Assembly (NCBI GenBank): GCA_964634255.1
Contig: CAZWJC010000114.1
Span: 1-20,445 of the forward strand
Reading direction: 5' to 3'
From: MWDV01 sp964634255
Lineage (GTDB): Bacteria; Verrucomicrobiota; Verrucomicrobiia; Limisphaerales; MWDV01
Length of the DNA stretch: 20,445 bases
Every line of letters starts with the position of its first letter. Positions within the stretch are counted from its first letter, which is position 1. Positions 6,342 through 14,313 of the stretch are shown here, piece by piece. A model generated the notes under the pieces. It did not search any database. It was not told the origin of the DNA and saw only the letters and a program-made list of their open reading frames with translations. The translations under genes were made by a program, and so were the position numbers.

Positions 6342-6750
6342 GCATTGTCGCTTGGTTGTGGATCACATCGCAGGTGAAATGCGTGCCGGGACTGCCGGCA
6401 TGGTAGGTGAGTGACCAGAGTTGATCGCGCTCATGCTGCCAACTGAGCAACCGCGGTGCGCCGGATTCGCTGACGAGTTCCACGCTGAGGCCCAACTGCT
6501 GGTGCGTCGCCTGGAAAGTTGCGTTGGTTGTCATCAGACAACGCCAGCCGTAGCCAGGGATCAAGACAGTTTGGCCGGGCTTAAGCCGATGCCAGTCCAC
6601 AGCGGGGTTGGCGGCCTGAACCTGACGCGTCGCCACGCCGAAGTGTTTTGCCAGGGACTCGGCGGTGTTTCCCTTCGCAACCGTGTACGGCGTCAGGGCC
6701 CACGGCTTAAGCAATTCCGGGTTCTCGGGCGGAAGTGTTCGACAACCCGC
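6235..6750 (-). pseudogene. LysM-domain protein fragment
   Basis: The minus strand encodes PWALTPYTVAKGNTAESLAK, then HFGVATRQVQAANPAVDWHR, then LKPGQTVLIPG. This is one LysM domain, normally binding peptidoglycan or chitin in the cell envelope. The frame stays open upstream into recombinase fragment B near 6735-6750, with no convincing start, so the N-terminus (signal peptide, other domains) is lost. After the domain the frame continues about 100 residues to a stop at 6235. Part of this (QLGLSVELVSESGAPRL) looks protein-like; the last 35 residues are low complexity and overlap another ORF. The domain call is firm; the gene is probably dead. Confidence 0.6.
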
Positions 6751-7041
6751 ATTCTCACGTCTTGGGGTTCCAAATGCTGTTCGAGGCCTACACCGGCTTG
6801 CGCACAGCCGAGATTCTGAAATGGGGTGCGGACAAGTTCGGCATGACCACGGCCGACGGCCGATTCGTCCATGTCTGGCGGTGCAAAGGCCAGCATTCGG
6901 TCAACCCGTACGTGGCCAACCACGAGGGCCTGCAGGGTTTGCTGGCAGCGCATGCGAAATGGAAGACCGAGTACTATCCAGATTCGCCCTGTTTCTTTCC
7001 CGGTCACGACCGGGAGGCAAACCAGCCCGTCCACAAGAGCG
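6735..7041 (+). pseudogene. Tyrosine recombinase catalytic fragment (copy B), frameshifted
   Basis: The frame reads FDNPHSHVLGFQMLFEAYTG, then LRTAEILKW, then RCKGQHSVNPYVANHEGLQ and FFPGHDREANQPVHKSA. It is a close relative of copy A at 1367-1920 and has the first catalytic Arg (TGLRTAEI). Around 7041 the reading frame shifts; the +1 frame continues as ADSPHPGNHQT and soon stops. The HxxR, GH and Tyr boxes are absent. The N-terminal domains are missing too: the upstream boundary lies next to the LysM fragment at almost the same residue (NPHS) at which copy A is split. It is a dead fragment. Confidence 0.75.
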
Positions 7042-7601
7042 CCCGCCGATTCGCCGCACCCGGGCAATCACCAGACGCTGAACCGAAGGCGACTACCGTT
7101 GGCGAGGTGATCCACCGCTATCACCCCGCGTGGAAAGGAAGTGACATCCGTCGCCCGCCAAACGGGTCGGCCAAGAAAAGTCTCGACGACCCTGAGGCCA
7201 AAGGCAGAATGGGCAGCCAAGAGAGATGCATCAACGTTCTGGGAATCGCTCGCGAACATCTGACCTTCACCCGGTCATGGCGACAGGGTGTTGTTGGGTG
7301 TCGGATGTGGACGCGCAGCGCCAGAGCGTCAACATTCAACAAAGGAATCCCCTTGAGCCGACCATTCCAAGTCACCTCGTTCGCCTTCGCTTCGGCGTTG
7401 ACCGAGACCGCTGCCGCGTCTGATCCCGCGGGCAGTCCGTCCCATTCTTTCCCCGCTTCTTTCACTGCTTCCTCGCCATCCCTCGGTCAGGCCGTGACCC
7501 GATTTGCCGCGGTCACGCCCTCCGCCGGCAACGATCTCTCAAACTGCCTCGCCACTCTGGAAGCCCGGAGTCACCGCAGCCAATTTTGAAAGGGCCAGCG
7601 C
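7042..7601. other. Degenerate region, no gene supported
   Basis: About 560 bp lie between the recombinase fragment and the methyltransferase. Open frames exist on both strands, but none has family-like composition. I see no attachment repeat or RNA. It should contain the promoter of the operon that starts at 7602; the sequence TTTTGAAAGGG before the ATG gives a modest ribosome binding site. Confidence 0.4.
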
Positions 7602-8405
7602 ATGCAAACCAACACGGACGTCGGACTGGCCAACGTGCAGGCGGTTTACAGCGGCGCAGAAGGCCGGCTCTGGGAACTCCTCATGGGCGAGCAGATTCAC
7701 ATCGGCGGGCTGCAATCCTCGCTCGACCTGGCTGAGCGTGCAGCCATTCCCGCCGGCAGCCACGGCGTGGATTTCTGCTGCTGCACCGGCGCGGGCATGC
7801 GTTTCCTCCTGCGCTTCCGCAACGTGGCGCACATGACCGGCGTGGATGCCACGCCGGCAATGTTGACGCTCGCTCGCAAGCGCGCCGCGGACGAAGGCGT
7901 CACCGAACGCACCACCTTCGTGGAAGCCAGCGTCTGCGACACGAACCTGGCCGGTGAATACGATTTCGTTTGGGGCGAAGACGCATGGTGCTACGTCGAG
8001 GACAAGCCGGCGATGATCGCGGAAGCGGCGCGGCTCCTCAAACCTGGCGGCACGGTCGCCTTCACCGATTGGATGGAAGGCCCGACGCCGATGTCGCCCG
8101 ACGAAGCGAAGCGTTACCTTACGTTCATGAAATTCCCGAACGTGCTGGGCGCGGCTGAATACGGCACGTTGCTGGAGCGAAACGGCTGTCCGGTTTGCAC
8201 GTCGCACGACACCGGGCGTTTTCCGAAATACGTGCCGCTCTATCTCGACATGATCGAGAAGCAGCTTACCTACGACGCGCTGAAGATCATCGGCTTCGAC
8301 CAAGCGCTTGCTGGCGCGCTCGTTGGCGAAATGCGCTTCCTGCAATCGCTCGCCGAAGCAGGCAAGATCATCCAGGGGCTGATTGTCGCCCGCAAAGCGA
8401 ACTGA
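7602..8405 (+). CDS. Class I SAM-dependent methyltransferase
   Basis: The product has 267 residues. Motif I is GVDFCCCTGAGMRF at 55-68, a Cys-rich variant of the usual DxGxGxG loop. The acidic residue binding the ribose of SAM is in MTGVDATPAML. Motif III/IV is DFVWGEDAWCYVED, and the post-I region ends RLLKPGGTVAFTDWMEGP. The N-terminal WELLMGEQIHIGG followed by LA resembles small-molecule methyltransferases of the glycine/sarcosine and sterol/ubiquinone type. It is the first gene of a four-gene operon; only 8 bp separate it from the next gene. The partner genes belong to the 2-hydroxyacyl-CoA dehydratase group, so it may methylate a product or precursor in the same pathway, but the substrate is unknown. 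A GAAAGG-like site lies about 10 bp before the ATG. Confidence 0.85.
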   Translation: MQTNTDVGLANVQAVYSGAEGRLWELLMGEQIHIGGLQSSLDLAERAAIPAGSHGVDFCCCTGAGMRFLLRFRNVAHMTGVDATPAMLTLARKRAADEGVTERTTFVEASVCDTNLAGEYDFVWGEDAWCYVEDKPAMIAEAARLLKPGGTVAFTDWMEGPTPMSPDEAKRYLTFMKFPNVLGAAEYGTLLERNGCPVCTSHDTGRFPKYVPLYLDMIEKQLTYDALKIIGFDQALAGALVGEMRFLQSLAEAGKIIQGLIVARKAN

Positions 8406-8413
8406 CCGGACGC

Positions 8414-9595
8414 GTGGAAGTCTTCGTCACCAGCCCGTGGATTCCGCCGGAGTGGATTGCGGCGCACGGCCTCGTACCGCGGGGGGCTTGGTTTGGGCAG
8501 ACCCGCCAGCCCTCCGCCGTCCCGGAAGGCGTGTGTGCATTCGCGCAACGCATGGCGGACCTGGCCAACTCGCGCCCAGACGCCGCCTTGGTTTTCACCA
8601 CCGCCTGCGACCAAATGCGGCGCTCGGCGGACGCGGTGTCCGCGAGGGCGAATCCGCGCGGTTTTCTCTTCAACCTTCCAGCTACCTGGCAGTCGCCCAC
8701 CGCGCGACGGCTGTATCACGCTGAGTTGGCAAGGCTGGGCCGGTTTCTGGAAACGCTCGGCGGGCATGCGCCGACGGATGCTGACTTGGGGAAGGCAATC
8801 ACCGACTACGACATCCGACGTGCGAAAGTGCGAGAGTCTGTTTTGCATCGCCCTCCACGTATAGCCACAGAGGTACTGGCGCAATTCTTCGAGGCTGCTT
8901 CGTCGTTCCAACTCTGCTCTGAGAGTCCGCAAGGTTTTGGAGTGCGCCAGTCCTCTGGCGCTCCGGGAGAGACAGCGAGCCAGCCAACAGCGCCAGAGGA
9001 CTGGCGCACTCCAAAACGCCGTTGCGCACAGCAAAACGATTCAGACTCTTCTCGCATTTCCATCGCGCTGGTGGGCGGCCCCTTACTCCCGTCGCAGTGG
9101 ACGCTCTTTGACGCAATCGAATCCGCAGGCGGCAGTGTGGTGCTGAACGCCACCGAACCCAGCGAGCGCACACTCTTGCCGCCGTTGCCGTCCACGCTTC
9201 GGCGCGCGGCTGTCTCAGCCGCAGCCACTCCACAGCAAGAACGCTCAGACAAGTCCCCTGACAGCCTCGCCATAGCAGCCGCTACGGCTGGGACAGCCGT
9301 GCGCCAGTCAGCCCTGCTCGCTGCGCTGGCCGACCATTATTTCGACCATGCGGTGGATGTCTTTCACCGACCGAACTCGCGGCTCTACGATTGGCTTCGC
9401 CCGCGGCTCCGCGACCGGCGCGTGCGCGGCATCGTCCTCTGGGTGCACATCGGCTGCGATCTCTGGCGCGCCGAGGCGGCCACTCTCCGCGAGGTATTCG
9501 GTTTGCCCGTGCTGGTGCTCGACGCCCACGAAGTCGGCGCCGGCGGCCTGCGCGATACGAATCGCCTGGCCGCGTTCATCGAATCACTCCAATGA
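8414..9595 (+). CDS. 2-hydroxyacyl-CoA dehydratase-family subunit with two in-frame repeat inserts
   Basis: The GTG at 8414, 8 bp after the methyltransferase stop, gives 393 residues; the longer open frame upstream overlaps the methyltransferase and is not needed. VTSPWIPPEWIAAHGLVP at the N-terminus, VFTTACDQMRR (C65), EGVCAFAQ (C41) and WVHIGCDLWRAE (C348) followed by PVLVLDAHE are typical of the HgdB/FldB/BcrB-C family. Three Cys in these places normally bind a [4Fe-4S] or double-cubane cluster. Two palindromic repeats are inserted in frame, at about residues 174-202 and 263-297, and add some 65 residues without stops. They lie between conserved blocks, so the protein may still fold. The stop overlaps the next ATG (ATGA), indicating coupling. 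Likely a cytoplasmic partner of the next two proteins. Confidence 0.8.
   Translation: MEVFVTSPWIPPEWIAAHGLVPRGAWFGQTRQPSAVPEGVCAFAQRMADLANSRPDAALVFTTACDQMRRSADAVSARANPRGFLFNLPATWQSPTARRLYHAELARLGRFLETLGGHAPTDADLGKAITDYDIRRAKVRESVLHRPPRIATEVLAQFFEAASSFQLCSESPQGFGVRQSSGAPGETASQPTAPEDWRTPKRRCAQQNDSDSSRISIALVGGPLLPSQWTLFDAIESAGGSVVLNATEPSERTLLPPLPSTLRRAAVSAAATPQQERSDKSPDSLAIAAATAGTAVRQSALLAALADHYFDHAVDVFHRPNSRLYDWLRPRLRDRRVRGIVLWVHIGCDLWRAEAATLREVFGLPVLVLDAHEVGAGGLRDTNRLAAFIESLQ
8934..9017. repeat. Perfect 29-bp inverted repeat inserted in frame
   Basis: Arms 8934-8962 and 8989-9017 are perfect reverse complements, with a 26-bp loop. The arm contains GAGTGCGCCAGTCCTCTGG. Both arms and loop are read through in the frame of the dehydratase-family gene with no stop. 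The size, perfect arms and position inside a gene look like a dispersed palindromic element. Confidence 0.9.
9201..9305. repeat. Second inverted repeat inserted in frame (25-bp arms, 3 mismatches)
   Basis: The left arm at 9201-9225 (core CGGCTGTCTCAGCCGCAGC) pairs with the right arm at 9281-9305 (core GCTACGGCTGGGACAGCCG) with three mismatches; the loop is 55 bp. The element is unrelated in sequence to the one at 8934. It adds Ala-rich coding (RRAAVSAAAT and AAATAGTAVRQ) without breaking the frame. Confidence 0.85.
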
Positions 9596-10977
9596 CCGAC
9601 GTGCCACGCCAAATCAGTCTGGAGGAGTGGGCGCAACGCCACGCTGAGTTACGGCGAGAAGGCTTGCGCGAGCCGTGGTATGGCGGGTCGCTCGCACGCC
9701 ACGTCGACCGCGAGGGCGACCTGCGCTTGCGACACCTGCGGTTCGACAACTCGGCGGCGGCACTGCGGCTTTGGAACTTTCTGCTCACGGAGAACCAACG
9801 TCTGCGCGAGGCCCGCGCCCGAGGCGGGCAGTTGGTGGGCACGATGAAGGACCTCGGCACCGTGCCGGTGATGGCCTATGCACTGCCAACGGTGCGCGCG
9901 TTCTATCCCGACGGCGCGTGGTGGACGCCTTGCCTGATGGAATGCAGCGACCGGTTACTGAACCAAGCCGAGGCCCTCGGAGCAGATGCCACTTTCTGTC
10001 CCGTGCGCGCCATGCTGCCGGCATTCCAAACCGAGGAACACTTCCCCCGCCCCGACCTGCTCGTGTGCAGCACGGGCGCGATTTGCGACGACTTCTCCGC
10101 CATCGCTCAGCGGCTCGAACGGCTCGGGCATTCGATCCTCTGGTGGGAAATGCCCCGTCGCCGAGCACCGGAGAATGGCGAAGCCGCCTGTGCTCTGCCC
10201 GGCGGACCCACGGCGCCGCAAGTTCAGGTGGATTGCATTCGTGACGAGCTTCAGCGGATTGCCGCCAGGCTGGGCGAACTGGCGGGTTGTGAACTGACGG
10301 AAGAGCGGCTGCGGGCCGGGATTCAATCGGCCAACCGGGTGCGTCTGGAGCTTCAGGCGTTGCGGGAGACAGTTTATTCCGCAGATGGCGCACCGCTGCC
10401 CGCGCTGGAAATGCTCATCGCCGAGATGCTGGCGATTCATTTCTGCTCGGATCGCGAGGAAAGCCTGACCGTCTTGGCGGACCTCGCAACCGAAGCCAAG
10501 GCCCGGCGTGCGGCGGGCCAGTATGTGATCCAACCGGAAGCGGTGCGCGTGTTCTGGGTGAATCCCGTCGCCGACTTGCGCGCGATGAATTTGCTGGAAG
10601 CCTGCGGCGGGCGGCTGTGCGGGAGTGACTTCATGTTCTCGCACGCGCTGGACTTGATCCCGGAAGACCTGCCACCATTCGACGCGCTTGCCCGAACGGC
10701 TCTGGCTGATCCGATGGTAGGGCCGGCGCAAGACCGCGCACGGCGGATCGTCGCGGAGTGCCGGCAGCTTCACGTGGAAGCGGTGGTTGTATCGCGGATT
10801 CCGGGCGCGAGCCATTGCCCTTGGGAAGGCGCACTGATCCGCGAGCATGTCGCAGCGGAGCTCGGTCTGCCGGTAGTGGACGTGGAAATCCCGCCGGTGT
10901 GCGACGCGCTGTTACCGGCGTTGCGAACGCGGCTGCAAGCGCTGATGGAAATCGCCCGAGCCAAACGAGAATCATGA
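9592..10977 (+). CDS. 2-hydroxyacyl-CoA dehydratase-family protein, second subunit
   Basis: The ATG at 9592 overlaps the previous stop and gives 461 residues; the larger open frame upstream is antisense-like and not needed. Features of the HgdB/FldC/BcrB family are FCPVRA (C136), LVCSTGAICDD (C159, C165), a helical middle region (LELQALRETVY), GGRLCGSDF near 340 and GASHCPWEG (C409) followed by LGLPVVDVEIP and a final TRLQALMEIARAKR helix. The Cys pattern suits binding of an iron-sulfur cluster (4Fe-4S or double-cubane). Such proteins take low-potential electrons from an ATP-driven activase and act on a thioester or small substrate. It probably forms a heterodimer with the preceding product. 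It overlaps the next gene by ATGA. No repeat inserts are seen here, unlike its neighbour. Confidence 0.85.
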   Translation: MTDVPRQISLEEWAQRHAELRREGLREPWYGGSLARHVDREGDLRLRHLRFDNSAAALRLWNFLLTENQRLREARARGGQLVGTMKDLGTVPVMAYALPTVRAFYPDGAWWTPCLMECSDRLLNQAEALGADATFCPVRAMLPAFQTEEHFPRPDLLVCSTGAICDDFSAIAQRLERLGHSILWWEMPRRRAPENGEAACALPGGPTAPQVQVDCIRDELQRIAARLGELAGCELTEERLRAGIQSANRVRLELQALRETVYSADGAPLPALEMLIAEMLAIHFCSDREESLTVLADLATEAKARRAAGQYVIQPEAVRVFWVNPVADLRAMNLLEACGGRLCGSDFMFSHALDLIPEDLPPFDALARTALADPMVGPAQDRARRIVAECRQLHVEAVVVSRIPGASHCPWEGALIREHVAAELGLPVVDVEIPPVCDALLPALRTRLQALMEIARAKRES

Positions 10978-11744
10978 TTTGCGCAGGCATAGACGCCGGT
11001 TCGCGCGCCATCAAGGTGGTGCTGTTTGACCACACCCAGGCGCAGGTGATCGGCTCTGGAATCACGGATCAGGGCGTCGAGCAACCACGACTTGCGGAGA
11101 CGGTGTACGACGAAACCCTGCGGAAGGCCGGTCTGGGCCGGGCGCAAATACACGCCGTGGTCGCCACGGGTTACGGGCGGAACCGCGTCGCGTTCGCCGA
11201 CACGACGATCACCGAGATCACCTGCCACGCGCGCGGCGTGCATCACGTCGCGCCAGAAGCGCGCTCAATCATCGAAATCGGCGGGCAGGACAGCAAGGTC
11301 ATCCGATTGGAGGATGGCGGGCGGGTGCGTGACTTCGCGATGAACGACCGCTGCGCCGCCGGTACCGGCCGCTTTCTGGAGATGCTGGCCATGCGGTTGG
11401 GCGTTGATTGGTCGGCCCTGAGCGAACTGAGCCTGCAAAGCACGAAGCCCTCGCTTATCAGCAACACCTGCGTGGTGTTTGCGGAGACGGAAATCATCGG
11501 GCTGCTGGCGGAAGGTGTCCCCGCGGCAGACATTGCCGCGGGAGTGCAGAATTCGATTGCGACTCGCGTGACCGCCATGGCAGGGCGAGCTTTGGAATCG
11601 CCGGTCGTGTTTACCGGCGGGGTGGCGCTGCAACCGGGGATGGTGCGGGCGCTGGAATCCGCCGCAAACGCGCCGGTTCAGACCGCACTTCAACCCCAGT
11701 TCACCGGCGCGCTGGGCGCGGCAATCCTGGCACGCCGTCGCTGA
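10974..11744 (+). CDS. BadF/BadG/HgdC-type ATPase (dehydratase activase)
   Basis: The ATG at 10974 overlaps the previous TGA; the product is 256 residues, the usual length for 2-hydroxyacyl-CoA dehydratase activators. The ASKHA fold is clear: phosphate-1 loop AGIDAGSRAIKVVLFD (4-19), EIGGQDSKVI (101-110), and FTGGVALQPGMV near the C-terminus. C127 (NDRCAAGTGRFLE) and C166 (SNTCVVFAETEI) are the two Cys that, one from each monomer, hold the bridging [4Fe-4S] cluster of the homodimer. It should hydrolyse ATP to push an electron into the partner dehydratase-type protein. It is the last gene of the operon. Family certain, physiological partner inferred from the operon. Confidence 0.92.
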   Translation: MICAGIDAGSRAIKVVLFDHTQAQVIGSGITDQGVEQPRLAETVYDETLRKAGLGRAQIHAVVATGYGRNRVAFADTTITEITCHARGVHHVAPEARSIIEIGGQDSKVIRLEDGGRVRDFAMNDRCAAGTGRFLEMLAMRLGVDWSALSELSLQSTKPSLISNTCVVFAETEIIGLLAEGVPAADIAAGVQNSIATRVTAMAGRALESPVVFTGGVALQPGMVRALESAANAPVQTALQPQFTGALGAAILARRR

Positions 11745-11891
11745 ATCTGGTCTTGATTTCGAGGAAATTGCTTAGGTCCGTGTAAGGAAACCCGGCGGGG
11801 ATTGGCTGAACACGGCAGGCCGAGGGCAGAAGAATAGCCTTGGCGCCCAGCGCGGCAGCCAGCCACGGTGGGCGACATTCGCTATGGAGTC
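11745..11891. other. Intergenic stretch between operon end and YdcH-like gene
   Basis: The minus strand contains protein-like residues (WLAAALGAKAILLPSA) in a frame that runs antisense into the activase gene. I cannot assign a family and suspect a dispersed repeat or gene fragment. No clear terminator is seen. Confidence 0.3.
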
Positions 11892-12173
11892 TCAGGGCGC
11901 GGCGACGCCGCTGCCCTGACAGGTCGGACAAGGCGCGGGGGCGTGCCGAAGGAGATGGTAAATGTAGTCCTTCAGCTTGGCCCGCCGCATCTTGAGTTCT
12001 TCGATTTCCTGGTCCGTCGCGAAGTCAATCTCTTCCTCGATACGGTAAATCTCATCGTCGAGACGATGATACTCATCGTACATGTTGCGGAAGTGATCGT
12101 TGGAGCCCTTCAAGCGGCGGATAGAATCTCGGAATTCCGGAAACTCCCTGAGGATCGGATGATGCAGGTCCAT
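11892..12173 (-). CDS. YdcH/DUF465-like small coiled-coil protein with a CxxC tail
   Basis: The product has 93 residues from the ATG at 12173. HHPILREFPEFRDSIRRLK at the start, then a helix-rich FRNMYDEYHRLDDEIYRIEE and LKMRRAKLKDYIYHLL, is the DUF465 (YdcH) pattern: a short antiparallel coiled coil of unknown function, common in Gram-negative bacteria. Most members end near residue 75; here a tail CPTCQGSG adds a CxxC motif followed by Gly, similar to a half zinc-knuckle. Transcribed opposite to the preceding operon. Family call is good; the tail's role is unknown. Confidence 0.75.
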   Translation of the reverse strand: MDLHHPILREFPEFRDSIRRLKGSNDHFRNMYDEYHRLDDEIYRIEEEIDFATDQEIEELKMRRAKLKDYIYHLLRHAPAPCPTCQGSGVAAP

Positions 12174-12291
12174 GTCGCTAACTCAGCATATCAGACGGTT
12201 CAACTGCGCTTGATGCTACGAATGGCGGATGACGAGACAAGCGTTTCTTTTTCGTAACGCACTTTTTTTTTAGAGCCAAGCCGGCCACGAG

Positions 12292-14313
12292 TCAGGCAGA
12301 TCGCAGACCGGTCAGGTCCACCCCCAGCATGCAGACGTCGTCATCGAAGGTTTCCCCCCCGGCGAACCGACGAACCTGTGCAAGGATGGAATCGAACAAA
12401 TCAGGCGTGCTGAGATTCAGCCCGGCGGTAATGGCGTTTTGGAGAAGCTCCTGTGAGTAAAGGTTTTCGTCCGGGGCATGCACTTCATAGAGGCCATCCG
12501 TATACAGCATGACCAAGTCTCCCGGGCCGAGGTTCGTCTCGGCGGTTTGATAGCTAACCTTCTCAAAAATCCCGAGTGGGGGCTGAGGTTTGTTCAACTT
12601 GGAGCGCAACACATCCACCCGGGCCGCAGTCCGGCGAACGCAAAACGGCTTGGGATGGCCGGCATTGGTGTAGCGGAGCTGGCCCGTAGCCGCGTTGGCC
12701 GCCACGTAGAAGGCGGTCGTCATAACGGGCGTGCCCACGTGCTTGAGGATCGCGCCCAACTCGGAATTGAGCTTGGTCATGAACGCGCCCGGGTCATGGG
12801 CTACCGGACGGAGTTCCTCCACCAAGGCCCGAATCATCGCCGTCACCAAAGCTGAGCGCACCCCATGCCCCGCAACGTCACACAGAAACACCGCGACTTC
12901 CGTGTCAGAAAGGGCGGACACACTGAAGAAATCGCCTCCCACAGTCCCCGTCGGGAGATACCGGTGCGTGAACTGAAACAGGCTGTCGGCGGGACGAGCG
13001 GCGGCGGGAAAACTCGGATATTGCTGTGGCAACATCGTGAGCTGGATTTCCCGGGCCATGCGGAGGTCCTCTTCCATCTCCGCGTTCTTCTTGCGCAACT
13101 CTTCACGGCTGCGGGCCAACTCCTCGTTCGCCTTGCGGATGCGCTCCGCCGCGAGTCGTTGCTCGGTGATGTCCCAAAAGATGCCTTGCAGGCCGCTTAT
13201 CTGGCTGTAGGCCCCGCGCAAAGGTGTCTTGACCGTCTGCACATAGATCAACCGGCCATCCGGCAAGCGGTGTTCCTCCACGATCTCGTAGTTCTGGCCC
13301 GTGGCCATCACCTGCGCGTCGTCGCGTTTGTATTTCTCAGCCAGATCTGCCGGGAAGAAATCGAAATCCGTCTTGCCAATGATCTCACGCAACGGCCGCC
13401 CGATCGTCTGGCAAAACTGCTGGTTGGCGAAGGTGAACCGCCCACGCAGGTCCTTGCGGAAGATGTTCTGTGGCAGCGTTTCCACCAGCGAGTGGTACAG
13501 CGCCTCGGAGTTCCGCACCTTTTCCTCGGCGGCCCGCCGTTCCGTGATGTCTTGCACCGTGCCCTCGAAGTAGAGCAGCCGCCCAGCCGCATCGCGAATC
13601 GCGCGACAGGTTTCTGCGATCCAGATGATACTGCCATCCTTCCGAAAGATGGGCGACTCGAACCCGGCGATGGTGTCGTGCTGTTCCATCAGCCGCATGA
13701 ACTCTTCCCGCCGCCCTGGCTGCACGTAAAGAGTGTCGCCGATGTTTGTGATGCCCTCCATCAGTTCGGCCGGCGAGCCGTAACCGTAAATGCGCGCCAA
13801 CGCCAAATTCGCCAACAGATAATGTCCGTCGGGGGTGGTGCGGAATATGCCTTCGGTGAGGTGGTCGAATATCCCCCGATACTTCTCCTCCGCATCCAGC
13901 AGCGCCAGATCGGCCTGATTCCGTTCGATGGCGTAACGCAATGCCCGCAACAGCCATCGCGTCCCGAGCTGGTTTTTCACCAGGTAATCCTGCGCGCCGG
14001 CGTGAACAGCTTCGAGCGCCAGCGCCTCGTCATCCACAGAACCGATCACGAGGATCGGGACGCGGGTAACCGCCGCCCGCAACACCGGAATGTTCGCCAA
14101 CCCGGCGCCGTCCGGCAGGAAGAACTCCAGGAGTATGGCGTCCACATCCCCAGCCTCCAACCGGGCCAACCCTGCCTCCAGCGTCGGAACAATCACCACC
14201 TGCCCCACGGTGTCAGGCGATTGCTCCAGCATGCTGCTGATGGCTCCCGCCAGCGCGGCATCGTGTTCGATAACCAGAACTGTGAGTCGTTGCTGTTCCA
14301 TGCCTGCTTCCAT
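12292..14313 (-). CDS. Receiver-PAS-PAS-SpoIIE/RsbU-type PP2C phosphatase
   Basis: The product has 673 residues from the ATG at 14313 (an in-frame ATG four codons later is an alternative start). Residues 10-125 form a CheY-like receiver, but the phosphoacceptor position is Glu (E63 in ILLEFFLPDG), one acidic-pocket residue is His (IEHDA, H17), and only K113 (DYLVKN) is standard. PAS domains follow at about 143-258 and 270-388, each ending in DITE(R/Q)R. A coiled coil spans about 390-425. The PP2C/SpoIIE domain (about 455-670) has GGDFF, CDVAGHG, YTNAGHPKPF, LYTDGLYEV and FDDDVCML, so its metal-binding Asp residues are intact. It should dephosphorylate a Ser/Thr-phosphorylated partner, typically an anti-sigma antagonist, under PAS control. 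No partner switch genes are nearby. Confidence 0.9.
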   Translation of the reverse strand: MEAGMEQQRLTVLVIEHDAALAGAISSMLEQSPDTVGQVVIVPTLEAGLARLEAGDVDAILLEFFLPDGAGLANIPVLRAAVTRVPILVIGSVDDEALALEAVHAGAQDYLVKNQLGTRWLLRALRYAIERNQADLALLDAEEKYRGIFDHLTEGIFRTTPDGHYLLANLALARIYGYGSPAELMEGITNIGDTLYVQPGRREEFMRLMEQHDTIAGFESPIFRKDGSIIWIAETCRAIRDAAGRLLYFEGTVQDITERRAAEEKVRNSEALYHSLVETLPQNIFRKDLRGRFTFANQQFCQTIGRPLREIIGKTDFDFFPADLAEKYKRDDAQVMATGQNYEIVEEHRLPDGRLIYVQTVKTPLRGAYSQISGLQGIFWDITEQRLAAERIRKANEELARSREELRKKNAEMEEDLRMAREIQLTMLPQQYPSFPAAARPADSLFQFTHRYLPTGTVGGDFFSVSALSDTEVAVFLCDVAGHGVRSALVTAMIRALVEELRPVAHDPGAFMTKLNSELGAILKHVGTPVMTTAFYVAANAATGQLRYTNAGHPKPFCVRRTAARVDVLRSKLNKPQPPLGIFEKVSYQTAETNLGPGDLVMLYTDGLYEVHAPDENLYSQELLQNAITAGLNLSTPDLFDSILAQVRRFAGGETFDDDVCMLGVDLTGLRSA

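Noticed and set aside
8195..8413. Upstream extension of the dehydratase-family ORF
   Set aside because: It overlaps the methyltransferase in another frame and has basic, unstructured composition; the GTG at 8414 starts the family-like sequence.
8934..9305. CRISPR array
   Set aside because: The repeats are two different inverted repeats, not regularly spaced direct repeats with spacers.
9391..9591. Upstream extension of the 461-aa ORF
   Set aside because: It lies in a second frame over the previous gene, is Arg/Ala-rich, and the ATG at 9592 overlaps the previous stop as in coupled genes.
9955..10848. 297-aa minus-strand ORF
   Set aside because: It is antisense to the second dehydratase-family subunit, and its composition is typical of a high-GC shadow frame.
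10758..10973. Upstream extension of the activase ORF
   Set aside because: It overlaps the preceding gene; the conserved AGIDAGS loop starts right after the ATG at 10974.
11701..11931. Minus-strand gene after the activase
   Set aside because: Some residues look protein-like, but the frame is antisense to the activase at one end and to the YdcH-like gene's neighbourhood at the other; no family recognised.
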